A stretch of DNA of 64,000 nucleotides from Planctomycetota bacterium (GTDB taxonomy: Bacteria; Planctomycetota; JACOTG01; JAJDCM01): contig JAJDCM010000367.1 in assembly GCA_029260825.1 (NCBI GenBank), positions 1 to 64,000 of the forward strand. Reading direction: 5' to 3'. Position 1 is the stretch's first letter; every line of letters starts with the position of its first letter. The notes under the pieces were generated by a model. The model was given only the letters and a program-made list of their open reading frames with translations, was not told where the DNA came from and did not search any database. Below are positions 9,797 through 17,712 of the stretch, in pieces. A program made the translations under genes and the position numbers.

Positions 9797-10678
9797 TCAT
9801 GTCCCGGTTTCGACGGAGGTTTCCCAGCCGTCGTACAGACCGTCATGCTCGGCGGCGAGATCGTACAGCTCGAGGACAGCGTTGTTGATCGTCACACTGT
9901 CGACCGCACTGACACGAGCGATCTGGAGGGCGAAAGGCCGATCCCCGCTCCCTTCATCCCGCTCCTCCTGACTGGAGTAGCCCCTCTCAATAACGCCAGC
10001 CAAAAACCGAGAGCGATTCTCGGAGGATCCGAAGTAGAGCCAGTGACAAATTTCTCGTTCGATCGCGTGGTCGTCTCCCTGGGATTCCAGCTGCTCGAGG
10101 ACTCGATAATTCTGGATCACCTGCATCTCACGGGGAGATGGATAGAGAAAACTGAGATAGGTGGACCACTCCGGATCCTCTCCGCTACCTGTCTCGAACT
10201 CGTAGTCCGAATAGGCGACCATCACGGACGAGAGGAGGGCCTCCGTGCGGCGACCGTTCACGCAGTAGAGATAGAAATCTCGACAGCCGTCGCACGTGTT
10301 CCGACCCACGTAGACGATCGTTGAATCCGCTGCTACCGCTTCGGTCAGGTCGTCCTCGATCTTCACGAGCTGCTTGAATTCGGCCTCGCTCGACAGCCCG
10401 TCTTCTCGGGGGTTTCGCATGTAGAGGCGAAGCCAGGCCATCTCGGAGAGGCCTTCGATCGGGGCCTCCGACACGACCCCCAGATCGATGAACAAAGACG
10501 CCGGCTTGTGGTCCACGTTGCAGAAGTAGAAGTCCCATTCCTTGCTCATAGGCCTATTGTCCGGCAGGAACCGGAGTTCATCAACTGAGAGTTTCTTCCA
10601 GTACATCCCGATGATTATAGGGATGAGGAAGATCCCAATAGCCACGGGGCATCCTAGTCCTTTGGTTTTTTCGTTCAT
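9797..10678 (-). CDS. Membrane-anchored DUF695 / RraB-like domain protein
   Basis: About 293 residues. The N-terminus has a membrane segment CPVAIGIFLIPIIIGMYW. The middle (EWDFYFCNVDHKPASLFIDL through YVGRNTCDGCRDFYLYC) has the pattern of DUF695. The C-terminal part (REICHWLYFGSSENRSRF to LYDLAAEHDGLYDGWETSV) looks like the RraB (RNase E regulator) fold, which is often joined to DUF695. The ATG at 10678 is chosen since it starts just before the membrane helix, though no strong ribosome site is visible; the frame remains open to 10762. Function in this combination is not established. Confidence 0.75.
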   Translation of the reverse strand: MNEKTKGLGCPVAIGIFLIPIIIGMYWKKLSVDELRFLPDNRPMSKEWDFYFCNVDHKPASLFIDLGVVSEAPIEGLSEMAWLRLYMRNPREDGLSSEAEFKQLVKIEDDLTEAVAADSTIVYVGRNTCDGCRDFYLYCVNGRRTEALLSSVMVAYSDYEFETGSGEDPEWSTYLSFLYPSPREMQVIQNYRVLEQLESQGDDHAIEREICHWLYFGSSENRSRFLAGVIERGYSSQEERDEGSGDRPFALQIARVSAVDSVTINNAVLELYDLAAEHDGLYDGWETSVETGT

Positions 10679-10842
10679 CGTTCGATTTGACTTTGCCGTT
10701 AACCTAGCACGATTCGTCAATTGTCGCCGGGAGGCAGGCACAGCACAAAACTCTGGGCTCATTGATCGAGCGAATTTGAGTAGTTCTCCTGTGGCTCCCG
10801 ATTATTCTTCATCCCTACACCTCTTGCACTTACGACGATCAT

Positions 10843-11115
10843 GCAGCGCCACAATCTCCTTGGCAAAATCCGTACGCGGAAAGAATGATCGGCACCCTCC
10901 GGCGAGAGATCCTCAACCACGTTATCGTGCTCGGTGAGAATCACCTCCGGCGGATCGTTTCAAGATATTTGAATTATTATCACGAAGTGCGGCCACATCT
11001 CTCGTTGGACCGGAACTCTCCGATTCCGCCGAGGGTTGACCCGCCAGGAAACGGACAAGTGAATTCCACGCCGATGGTCGGTGGCCTTCATCATCGGTAC
11101 ACGCGAGCTGCGTAA
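10843..11115 (+). pseudogene. C-terminal remnant of an integrase-core transposase
   Basis: The frame reads APQSPWQNPYAERMIGTLRR then EILNHVIVLGENHLRRIVSR, YLNYYHEVRPHLSLDRN and VGGLHHRYTRAA before a stop. This is the typical C-terminus of an integrase-core transposase, including the region around the third catalytic glutamate. Everything upstream of about 10843 is missing. Its sequence type (ends in GGLHHRY) differs from the fragment at 8214-8735, so two separate elements have decayed here. Confidence 0.82.
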
Positions 11116-11263
11116 CGATCCCAATTCAACGAATCACCTCGGTCACTCCCCCGGGACTCCATGCGCACTTTCCCGCCCAAGGCCTCTGACGACTTGACTC
11201 CTGGACAAATGAAGGTTCATCCAACCATCGGAGCTACCGCGTCGCCAAATGGCAGGTCAACGC

Positions 11264-11303
11264 TGGGCTCCTTTCGGTCCGGATGGCATTATCGGGAGGG
11301 ACA
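11264..11303. repeat. 40-bp repeat downstream of the transposase remnant (other copy 6854-6893)
   Basis: The core TCCGGATGGCATT followed by TCGGGAGG is shared with 6854-6893; 35 of 40 positions agree. It lies about 150 bases past the end of the transposase remnant and could mark the element's right part. Confidence 0.55.
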
Positions 11304-11363
11304 GGAGAACCGCGTTTTCAAAGAGCAACTCCGAGGAAAACGACTCACGGCTCACCAACGATC

Positions 11364-11810
11364 TCACAACCTACCAGCCTTGCGTTCCCTCTTCACAGCC
11401 TCGACAACCAACGGATTTGAGAGATCTCGGTGCCACCAATGCGTGCACTCTTTTTCATTCGCTCGTCTTCTATTGTCAGCAATTCTGAAGAGATACAGAA
11501 GCAATAGAAAGGAATCTTCCGCATCTGTTCCTTTCAACGAGACAAGTTTTTGGAGCACTTCGTTATTAACGCCCTTTCGAAGAATCACACAAACACTGCG
11601 TGTGGCCTTTATCGGAGCTGCTGAGATCGTAGCCTCCATGTCTTGGTTACTCGCCGAAGCCTGCTGCACTAGTTCACAAACGTTGCGCAATAGTGAAGGA
11701 ACTTCTTCGGGCTTCCTCGCCAAGTATATTTTTTGAATCGCCTGATCATCAACAACTCCCTGCGCCCATTGATTAATGAGGATTTCCTCATCGATTGAGA
11801 GGTAATTCAT
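11364..11810 (-). CDS. DUF5958-like conserved protein
   Basis: About 148 residues, starting MNYLSIDEEILINQWAQGVV. The order INQWAQG, ELVQQASASNQDMEATI, SVCVILRKG, LYLFRIADNRRR and CTHWWHRDLSN matches what I remember of the DUF5958 family, whose function is unknown. The ATG at 11810 follows AGGGG at a normal distance; the frame extends upstream to 11918 without a family pattern. Codon use is more AT-rich than in the surrounding core genes. The gene lies in the accessory stretch with transposase remnants. Confidence 0.7.
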   Translation of the reverse strand: MNYLSIDEEILINQWAQGVVDDQAIQKIYLARKPEEVPSLLRNVCELVQQASASNQDMEATISAAPIKATRSVCVILRKGVNNEVLQKLVSLKGTDAEDSFLLLLYLFRIADNRRRANEKECTHWWHRDLSNPLVVEAVKRERKAGRL

Positions 11811-11919
11811 TGCATCCCCTGGGAGTGAATGTGATGTGAGCTCGCCAGTTCCAGAATGTCCGAATATCCTGACAGACATCAATCCGGTGCGTCGGTTGCC
11901 CGGATCCTGCTCAGGCACT

Positions 11920-12306
11920 ATGATAGACGTGACGTTAGGTTCTGGCTATGTCGTTTCAAGAACCATCGAGAAACCCATGCATGAATGGTCCAATGACCCA
12001 ACCCAAAGCTCTGATCTCGCCCAATACATACGCAAGCACCATTCCGACCTCTATTCCGCAAATGAAACCCAAGCCCTTAAGACAGCGATTCTACTGTTCA
12101 AGCAGCCATCACGGATTAACCTAATGGGCAACTTCGAGGTCACGCGCAATTCCGCTTCGCTCATCGTGGACGCCGTCCTGGAAAAAGCGGGAAGAAGAAT
12201 CCTCAGCGAGTCCCGAGATGCGATGCGTCTTCCCTTCTGCCCAAAGCGCAGCGGGATCCTTTGCAGTCCCAAGGCGCGGCAATGCCTCGCCTGCGGACAT
12301 GATTGA
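11920..12306 (+). CDS. Possible hypothetical protein, unrecognised
   Basis: A 128-codon frame starting MIDVTLGSGYVVSRTIEK, with the stretch HEWSNDPTQSSDLAQYIRK. Amino-acid composition is plausible for a soluble protein, but no family, ribosome site or conserved context supports it. Short minus-strand frames overlap it and look no better. It could be noncoding or a decayed gene. Confidence 0.3.
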   Translation: MIDVTLGSGYVVSRTIEKPMHEWSNDPTQSSDLAQYIRKHHSDLYSANETQALKTAILLFKQPSRINLMGNFEVTRNSASLIVDAVLEKAGRRILSESRDAMRLPFCPKRSGILCSPKARQCLACGHD

Positions 12307-12428
12307 CATGCAGAATAGCGGAAAGGGCAAACCCCAAACGGTTGCCATCTCCAGCATATTTCCCACAGTCCTCGTTCTTGAGGAGAAAAATAGGGTAGCT
12401 TCAGGGTTTCTTACGTTATCATTCTTGC

Positions 12429-12899
12429 ATGAGTAGCTGGTCGAACCTTAGAAAACTGATTCGCGAACGACTTCTGCCGGATCTCCAGAAGCAGGTGGAT
12501 CTCCATTATACCGTCTACGAGGGAGGAGACGGCGAGGAGAAAAATTGGCGCTTTTGGGTCACCATTGAAGGAGAAGACGTATTCTCAACTGATTTCTGGG
12601 ACTATTTCAAATCGGAGGATGTGATCAAGCGTGAGGAAAAACTCGGTCGCCCAGTTTATTATGACGAAGCGCGAGAGCTTGGCGCACGTGGGGTCGATGA
12701 TTTCCTGGAGGCGTTGAAGAGTTATCTAAACCTCTCGATTGAGAATGCTCGCAGCTCGCGGGAACCGATCATTCGCGCTCTCTCTATCATTGACAAGCGA
12801 ACCGGAAAGAACACCTTCGAAAGGCTCACAATTCCTCCCGGTGAACACGGCTTGGTAACGGCATTCTACGAACTCCGACGAAAGCTGAACAAAAGATAG
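12429..12899 (+). CDS. SF0329-family-like conserved hypothetical protein
   Basis: A 156-residue soluble protein. The N-terminal WSNLRKLIRERLLPDLQKQV, the central WRFWVTIEGEDVFSTDFWDY and the C-terminal SYLNLSIENARSSREPIIRA followed by LSIIDKRTGKNTFERL follow the order of the SF0329 group of small bacterial proteins as I recall it. Function is unknown. The ATG at 12429 has no strong ribosome site. It is followed by short repeats and then an orphan Doc-like gene. Confidence 0.7.
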   Translation: MSSWSNLRKLIRERLLPDLQKQVDLHYTVYEGGDGEEKNWRFWVTIEGEDVFSTDFWDYFKSEDVIKREEKLGRPVYYDEARELGARGVDDFLEALKSYLNLSIENARSSREPIIRALSIIDKRTGKNTFERLTIPPGEHGLVTAFYELRRKLNKR

Positions 12900-13025
12900 C
12901 TCAGCGGTTGGAGCGTATAGAGCTTGCTGCCTATGGCCGTCTGACCGAAGGAAAAGCATTCCGTTTTCCGAGCATCGAGGCCCGCAAACTACCCGGCCTC
13001 CGCCCCGCTCGCGCCATCGACCGCT

Positions 13026-13081
13026 GACCCCCGCACCTCTCCAGCACATCCCCGCAGAATTCCCAGCAGTCACAGTGCGTC
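13026..13081. repeat. Imperfect 57-bp repeat, copy 2
   Basis: Same orientation as 9725-9781 and one base shorter. It sits between the SF0329-like gene and the Doc-like gene, where an antitoxin would be expected. Confidence 0.6.
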
Positions 13082-13162
13082 TTGTGACCAAGTGGTCGCG
13101 TTGCAAGAACTACCGGGATAGTACTCCTCACCGCTCTTCACTCAGGCCTAGAAATCCACCGA

Positions 13163-13552
13163 ATGCCATGCTCTCCGAAAATTGAGCATGTCCTACTCAT
13201 TCACAAGCGAATGATCAAAGAGCTCGGCAGTGCCTCAGAAATCCGGGCCACTGGCCTCTTGGAGTCCGCCGTCAAGATGCCGTCAGCTCAGTTCGACGGG
13301 GAGTTCCTTCATGAAACCATTGCGGTTATGGGAGCCGCTTATCTCTTTCATTTGTGCAAGAATCATCCCTTTGCGGACGGCAACAAGCACACTGCCCTCG
13401 CCGCGGCTGAGTTGTTCATCTTGCTCAACGGCTTGGAACTGCAAGCTACGAACAAACAGCTCGAAAAACTCACAGTTGGTGTAGCAACGGGAGAGCACTC
13501 CAAAGAACATGCCTCTGGATTCTTTTCCGATCATGTCGTCAAGCCGAAATAG
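13163..13552 (+). CDS. Doc/Fic-family toxin-like protein, no visible antitoxin
   Basis: A 129-residue protein of the death-on-curing branch of the Fic fold. The family order is visible: IEHVLLIHKRMIKELG near the N-terminus, TGLLESAVKMPSAQFDGEF, AAYLFHLCKNHPFADGNKHT and AAELFILLNGLEL. The Fic motif reads HPFADGNKHTAL, so the usual basic Arg after NK is His. Doc proteins phosphorylate EF-Tu and are normally encoded just behind a Phd antitoxin. Here the roughly 260 bases upstream hold no Phd-like gene, only a short repeat. It may be a solitary relic or have an antitoxin elsewhere. The start at 13163 gives MPCSPKIEHV; a shorter start is possible. Confidence 0.82.
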   Translation: MPCSPKIEHVLLIHKRMIKELGSASEIRATGLLESAVKMPSAQFDGEFLHETIAVMGAAYLFHLCKNHPFADGNKHTALAAAELFILLNGLELQATNKQLEKLTVGVATGEHSKEHASGFFSDHVVKPK

Positions 13553-13595
13553 CACTAAATACTACTACCGCGCCCTCTTGGTTTTCTCGCCCGCA

Positions 13596-14099
13596 TCAAA
13601 TCACTTTGACCTCCTCCTCCCATTCGACCCCCTCGTCAGGAACCGGGAGAGCTCGAACGGTGAGAACCGGAACAGGGCTTTTCCGCACGACTTTCTCGGC
13701 CGTGCTTCCAAAAAGAACGTGCTTCAAACCGGTGTGGCCATGAGTGGCAATCACGACAAGGTCAATGTCCAACCTTTCGATTTGCCTCAGGATTTCTGCG
13801 ACCGCATTTTCGGCCTCTACGACAGTGACCTCAAAGGGCACCTCTCCAAGACGATCCTTGATCCTGTCCTGGATTTTCTCCTTCATGACCTTCCTGTTGT
13901 TCACCGCGATTTCCGCGATGTTCGTCGGCACCACCATGCCTCCGTACGGTGACACGCAGGTCACGGCCAGAGGGATCACCGAAAGAAAAACAAGCTGACT
14001 CTCACCAGGAACGGCCATCGCCAGCGCCGGTTCCAAGGCGGCAAAAGAGCAGTCCGATCCATCGGTGGTCACGAGAATCTTCTTCGCAACGCTCTTCAT
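13596..14099 (-). CDS. Universal stress protein (UspA family)
   Basis: About 167 residues with the USP fold: strand KKILVTTDGSDCSFAALEPA at the N-terminus and the ATP-binding block THGHTGLKHVLFGSTAEKVV (G-x2-G-x9-G-S/T) near the C-terminus, followed by SPVPVLTVR. It is therefore likely to be the ATP-binding type. The ATG at 14099 follows GGAGG at 6 bases; a GTG just before it is too close. It lies 93 bases behind a second USP gene in the same direction, and an FNR-type box lies ahead of the pair, suggesting induction under oxygen limitation. Confidence 0.93.
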   Translation of the reverse strand: MKSVAKKILVTTDGSDCSFAALEPALAMAVPGESQLVFLSVIPLAVTCVSPYGGMVVPTNIAEIAVNNRKVMKEKIQDRIKDRLGEVPFEVTVVEAENAVAEILRQIERLDIDLVVIATHGHTGLKHVLFGSTAEKVVRKSPVPVLTVRALPVPDEGVEWEEEVKVI

Positions 14100-14192
14100 C
14101 ACTCTCCTCCGTTCCTGCCATCAAAGGCACTCTGGTTTCGACGCACTCTCTCAAGCTACGAGTTGCCCGATATCGCTACCGGCAAGAGTGGA

Positions 14193-14681
14193 CTACCTTC
14201 CATCAAGAGGACCAATCGCCTGGGAGGCTCGCCATCGCTGGGCGTCGACATCAAGGTCATCGGGAAGCGAGAGGCTCCTGATCGTAAGCACGGGAACAGG
14301 ACTTCTACGGACCAATGCCTCGGCCTTACTTCCGATGAGAACTTGCGAGAGCCCTGACCAACCGTGAGTGGCCGTTACCACGAGGTCGGCTTTCAGTCGT
14401 CGAATACTCACCAGGAGCTCAGAGACAACTCGAGAGGACGTCTCAACCACGATCTCGATCGGCCGATCAGGCCTCGCCCCGCCCATGGTCAGAGCACGGT
14501 TTTCAATCTTCTTCTTCGCGATCTGGAGATTGACTTCGGGTCTCTTCGACGGCGCGCAAACATGGAGGACGATGAGCTCCGCGCCCCATCGATTCGCAAG
14601 CGTAACCGCAGGACCCCACGCTCTCCAGGAGACGTCGGAGAGATCAGTAGTAAGAACGATTCGTTTGATGCTGAAGGACAT
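14193..14681 (-). CDS. Universal stress protein (UspA family)
   Basis: A 162-residue USP. The N-terminus is KRIVLTTDLSDVSWRAWGPA and the nucleotide-binding block is THGWSGLSQVLIGSKAEALV, followed by SPVPVLTIR. A strong AAGGAGG ribosome site precedes the ATG at 14681. It is the first gene of a two-gene unit with the USP at 13596-14099. The promoter region carries an FNR-type box centred about 80 bases upstream, with a -10-like TAAACT on the minus strand (14727-14732) at the spacing expected for activation from -41.5. Confidence 0.93.
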   Translation of the reverse strand: MSFSIKRIVLTTDLSDVSWRAWGPAVTLANRWGAELIVLHVCAPSKRPEVNLQIAKKKIENRALTMGGARPDRPIEIVVETSSRVVSELLVSIRRLKADLVVTATHGWSGLSQVLIGSKAEALVRRSPVPVLTIRSLSLPDDLDVDAQRWRASQAIGPLDGR

Positions 14682-14754
14682 GTGCCACCTCCTTGAAATG
14701 CCGTGCCACTACGAATCAACAACATCAGTTTAGATGAAAGACAAGCCCCCTTCC

Positions 14755-14768
14755 TTGACACCGATCAA
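14755..14768. promoter_or_regulatory. FNR-type box upstream of the USP operon
   Basis: TTGACACCGATCAA fits the FNR/Dnr-type consensus TTGAY-N4-RTCAA. Its centre is 32 bases from the centre of a -10-like TAAACT read on the minus strand (14727-14732), the geometry of class II activation. Confidence 0.65.
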
Positions 14769-14985
14769 ATCCCAATAATCGTGTCCGCACTCCTGCTCAT
14801 GGAGAGAGACCTCAGCCCTGACCCTTCCCGGCTTCATCGAGAGTCCAGGACTATCAGCACACAGAACGAACTCAGTGGAGTTGTGGCGTCACATTGACCA
14901 GGATCAAGGACCGTGGCCCCAGAATCCGTTTAATCTCCTGATCCGAATCCTGGCGAGTACTGGTCGGTGCGGCATCTATGGACAC

Positions 14986-15165
14986 CTAGCCCGGATTATT
15001 CACGAGTTTGGCGAGAATCGCCCCAGGTCGCCACTGGCTGCGTCGTTACGGCAATTTCGATCCTCGATGTGTCTCTAAACACGCCTGCGGTCGAAATCAC
15101 CTAGACTCCTTGCCAGAAACGACCTGGAACAATTCTCCCTCAAACTCGTGAATAATCCGGGCTAG
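14986..15165. repeat. MITE-like palindromic element of about 180 bp
   Basis: The outer 25 bases at 14986-15010 (CTAGCCCGGATTATTCACGA and five more) are repeated exactly as the reverse complement at 15141-15165. The similarity continues inward with matching blocks (GAGAAT, CCAGGTCG, CTGGC, ATTTCGA), so nearly the whole element can fold on itself. It has no open frame. Related single arms occur at 47205 and 48945. It lies just upstream of kynA and after the USP promoter region; the rest of 14682-15242 holds no gene. Confidence 0.75.
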
Positions 15166-15242
15166 TCCTCCCCCTTCCCCTTACCTGCGGAAGCTGGCTG
15201 GTACTCGCCTTTTCCCTTTCAATCTCCCTCAGGAGTCCTTCC

Positions 15243-16037
15243 ATGACCATCAAGGATGATCTTGACTACTCGACCTATCTGGACGTCGATCACCTTCTTG
15301 CTCTCCAGAAAGTCCGCTCTGATCCTCCGGAGCATGACGAGATGCTATTCATCGTCATCCACCAGGTGTACGAGCTGTGGTTCAAGCTTCTCATTCACGA
15401 ACTCGACAAGATCGGACAGGACTTCGACTCCAGTGACTTGACAGGAGCGACGAGCACCTGGAAGCGCTGCTGCAAGATTCTCAAAGTTCTAGTTCACCAG
15501 CTCGATGTGCTGGAGACGATGACGCCGCTTTCATTCAAGAGCTTCCGGGATCGCCTCGACACCGCCTCCGGGTTTCAATCCCGGCAGTTTCGGGAGCTGG
15601 AGTTTTTCCTCGGGTACAAGCGCCAGGGGATGCTCAGGTTCTTTGGAGCGAACTCGGAAGATCGACGTCACGTCCAGCGACGCCTCGAGGAACCATCCCT
15701 GGTCGACCGCTTTCGCCGATTTCTTGAGCAGAGAGGCCTCTCTGCATCCAAAACGAACCGCCAAAATCCCGTGACTTCTCCCACTGGCCCAGACGCCCTC
15801 ATCCAGGAACAGATCCTCCGGCTCTACCGAGCCGACGACGAGATGGTTCCTCTGTTCGAGCTGATGACCGACTTCGACGAAGGGCTTCAGGAATGGCGGT
15901 ACAGGCACTACATGGTTGTCTTGCGAACCATCGGAGACCGAAAGGGAACCGGAGGATCCGAGGGGGCCGGCTTTCTGAAGGAATCGCTATTTGCACCGAT
16001 CTTCCCGGATCTCTGGGCGATTCGCGGCAGGATGTAG
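15243..16037 (+). CDS. kynA: Tryptophan 2,3-dioxygenase
   Basis: A 264-residue haem dioxygenase that opens the indole ring of L-tryptophan to N-formylkynurenine, the first step of the kynurenine pathway. Family signatures are LDYSTYLDVDHLL, MLFIVIHQVYELWFKLL with the active-site H40, RDRLDTASGFQSRQFRELE, and EWRYRHYMVVLRTIG with the proximal haem ligand H222, followed by IGDRKGTGGSEGAGFLK. Length is slightly short of the roughly 280 usual in bacteria because the middle is compact. AGGAG lies 7 bases before the ATG. No other kynurenine gene is nearby, so it is a monocistronic unit. Confidence 0.95.
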   Translation: MTIKDDLDYSTYLDVDHLLALQKVRSDPPEHDEMLFIVIHQVYELWFKLLIHELDKIGQDFDSSDLTGATSTWKRCCKILKVLVHQLDVLETMTPLSFKSFRDRLDTASGFQSRQFRELEFFLGYKRQGMLRFFGANSEDRRHVQRRLEEPSLVDRFRRFLEQRGLSASKTNRQNPVTSPTGPDALIQEQILRLYRADDEMVPLFELMTDFDEGLQEWRYRHYMVVLRTIGDRKGTGGSEGAGFLKESLFAPIFPDLWAIRGRM

Positions 16038-16058
16038 GAACCAGCTCCGGATCACTCC

Positions 16059-16096
16059 CGGGAAACTCAAGGCATCATCATTCCAAGAGTTTCCCG
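16059..16096. terminator. Hairpin between convergent kynA and the octaheme cytochrome gene
   Basis: CGGGAAACTC (16059-16068) and GAGTTTCCCG (16087-16096) form a perfect 10-bp stem with an 18-base loop. It lies between two convergent stop codons, so it may end transcripts from both sides; there is no T-run, so it is not a classical intrinsic terminator. Confidence 0.5.
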
Positions 16097-16103
16097 CGAT
16101 CGA

Positions 16104-17684
16104 TTAATCGTTCTCGAACCATGAATGCTCGGGACGTGAAAGGATCCCGTTGATGACGCTCGACACCCGATCCGCAGCTTCGTCCTGACCATCCTCCCTG
16201 GCATGTTCAAGGATTTCCCGAGCCTGGGGGATCAGTTCCTGATAGAAGCGTTCGGCGACCTCGTACATCCCGTGCCAGTGAGTGTAATCGGGAGCCATCA
16301 TGGACGCGCCATGTCGAGCCCGCCTTCCCTCATGATGCCAGAGGTAGAACCACGTCCACTCGATCTCCTCATCAAACTGCTTCTTGCTGATGAACTCCTC
16401 ATCGCTCAACGCCTTCATGATCGCTTGTCCCGGTTTTGCAAACTTCTCATTGAAGAGGACAAGGAAGTCATCGTACTGGGAATAGAAGGCATCCACGTAG
16501 TCAGGAGTGTGGCAGTGAGTGCATACGTTTTTCATCCGTTTGCGCTTGTCGATGGCGAAGTCGTGGATGAGCGCCTTTCGCTTCACCGGGTCGGTTTCCT
16601 TCACGACCTTGCCGTTGATATCAGTATCAAGGACGAGACTCACCGGCGGTCGATTCGTCCACGAAATGCGCTCACCCGGGTCGTGGGTGACTTTCCCGCC
16701 ATTTCTGGAATGTCCAGACATGTGACAAGTGGCACAAGTCGGGGCCTGGGCATAGTCTTCCCCCAAGACCCAGTCCTTGCCATCCAGGTTCATCTTGTCC
16801 TTCAGATCCCGGTAAGCAACTCCGTGCTTTGACTCCTCAAAGATCTCTTTCTGGGGATGATCGGGGCCGAGGTGGCACTTTGCGCAATTCTCCGGCTGCC
16901 GAGCCCGACGGGGCGAGAAGTCATGTCGGCTATGGCAAGCAGAGCAAGAGCCGCTGGATCCATCAAGGTTGAGCCGGCCGATACCTGTGTTGGGCCAGGT
17001 TCCAGGGTCGAATAGGGGTCGTCCATTCGCGTCGGTCTTGATCCGGGAGAGAGCCTCTACGTTGGTCGGAATCCCGTCGGGACCAGGTGCGAGATCATCG
17101 ACCGTAATCGCCTGCCCCTCGGTCGCCTGGAGTGCCACCTTCGAGCCATGACATTGCTGGCATCCAAGAAGAGAGCTCGACATCCCGTTAACGGACTGAA
17201 TATCGGGTCGCCCCGGCGTCGGCGAGTGAGGGTTAAAACTGCCTCGAAACCCCTCCACGGTCTCGGCAAGAAAGTTGTCAAGAGACGCAAGGATGTTTCC
17301 GCCAGCAGCATGATGGCTCTGCGCAAACTCCGCGGCTTCGGTTGGATGACACCGACTACAGTCCAAAGGAGTGACGACGGTAGCAATATCCACACCGTAG
17401 TGATCAAACGTGTCGGGATCACTCTCGCCGCTCTGGTGACACTCGACACACCCCACGCCCTTCTCGGCATGGGTGCTTCCTTCCCAGTGGGCGATGATCC
17501 CGGGATTCTGCTGCTGGTGACAGTCAACGCAGCTCCGGGAGCTGTCGGGGACCGATATCGAGTGAGAGCTGAGACCCGTTTCCTCTCGACGCCTGACAAC
17601 CTCGAGGAACTGAACAATCACCAGGGACGCCAGAAACAGCAGGCCCAGGATACCGATAATTACCTTCTTGATCTCAAGGTTCAT
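16104..17684 (-). CDS. Octaheme c-type cytochrome, hydroxylamine oxidoreductase-like
   Basis: A 526-residue exported multihaem protein. Residues 9-29 form an N-terminal membrane anchor. Eight CxxCH haem sites start at C52, C79, C109, C175, C247, C267, C317 and C388, the number and spread of the HAO/octahaem nitrite-reductase group. The C-terminal third (WFYLWHHEGRRARHGASMMA, DYTHWHGMYEVAERFYQEL) resembles the helical part of HAO-like proteins. Whether the cross-linking tyrosine of true HAO is present cannot be settled by eye. It follows Rieske and cytochrome b genes in one operon (28-base gap), so it probably exchanges electrons with the quinol-cytochrome complex, as a nitrogen-oxide reductase or an electron-transfer subunit. 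Confidence 0.88.
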   Translation of the reverse strand: MNLEIKKVIIGILGLLFLASLVIVQFLEVVRRREETGLSSHSISVPDSSRSCVDCHQQQNPGIIAHWEGSTHAEKGVGCVECHQSGESDPDTFDHYGVDIATVVTPLDCSRCHPTEAAEFAQSHHAAGGNILASLDNFLAETVEGFRGSFNPHSPTPGRPDIQSVNGMSSSLLGCQQCHGSKVALQATEGQAITVDDLAPGPDGIPTNVEALSRIKTDANGRPLFDPGTWPNTGIGRLNLDGSSGSCSACHSRHDFSPRRARQPENCAKCHLGPDHPQKEIFEESKHGVAYRDLKDKMNLDGKDWVLGEDYAQAPTCATCHMSGHSRNGGKVTHDPGERISWTNRPPVSLVLDTDINGKVVKETDPVKRKALIHDFAIDKRKRMKNVCTHCHTPDYVDAFYSQYDDFLVLFNEKFAKPGQAIMKALSDEEFISKKQFDEEIEWTWFYLWHHEGRRARHGASMMAPDYTHWHGMYEVAERFYQELIPQAREILEHAREDGQDEAADRVSSVINGILSRPEHSWFEND

Positions 17685-17712
17685 TCTTCACACTCGTTTG
17701 GTTGATTGTGGA

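Noticed and set aside
12896..12935. tRNA-like stretch TAGCTCAGCGGTTGGAGCG resembling a D-arm
   Set aside because: No acceptor stem, proper anticodon arm or T-arm follows, and it overlaps the stop codon of a likely gene. At most a tRNA fragment; not called.
14986..15165. CRISPR array
   Set aside because: Only two arms in inverted orientation with matching inner sequence; no regular direct repeats or spacers, and no cas genes.
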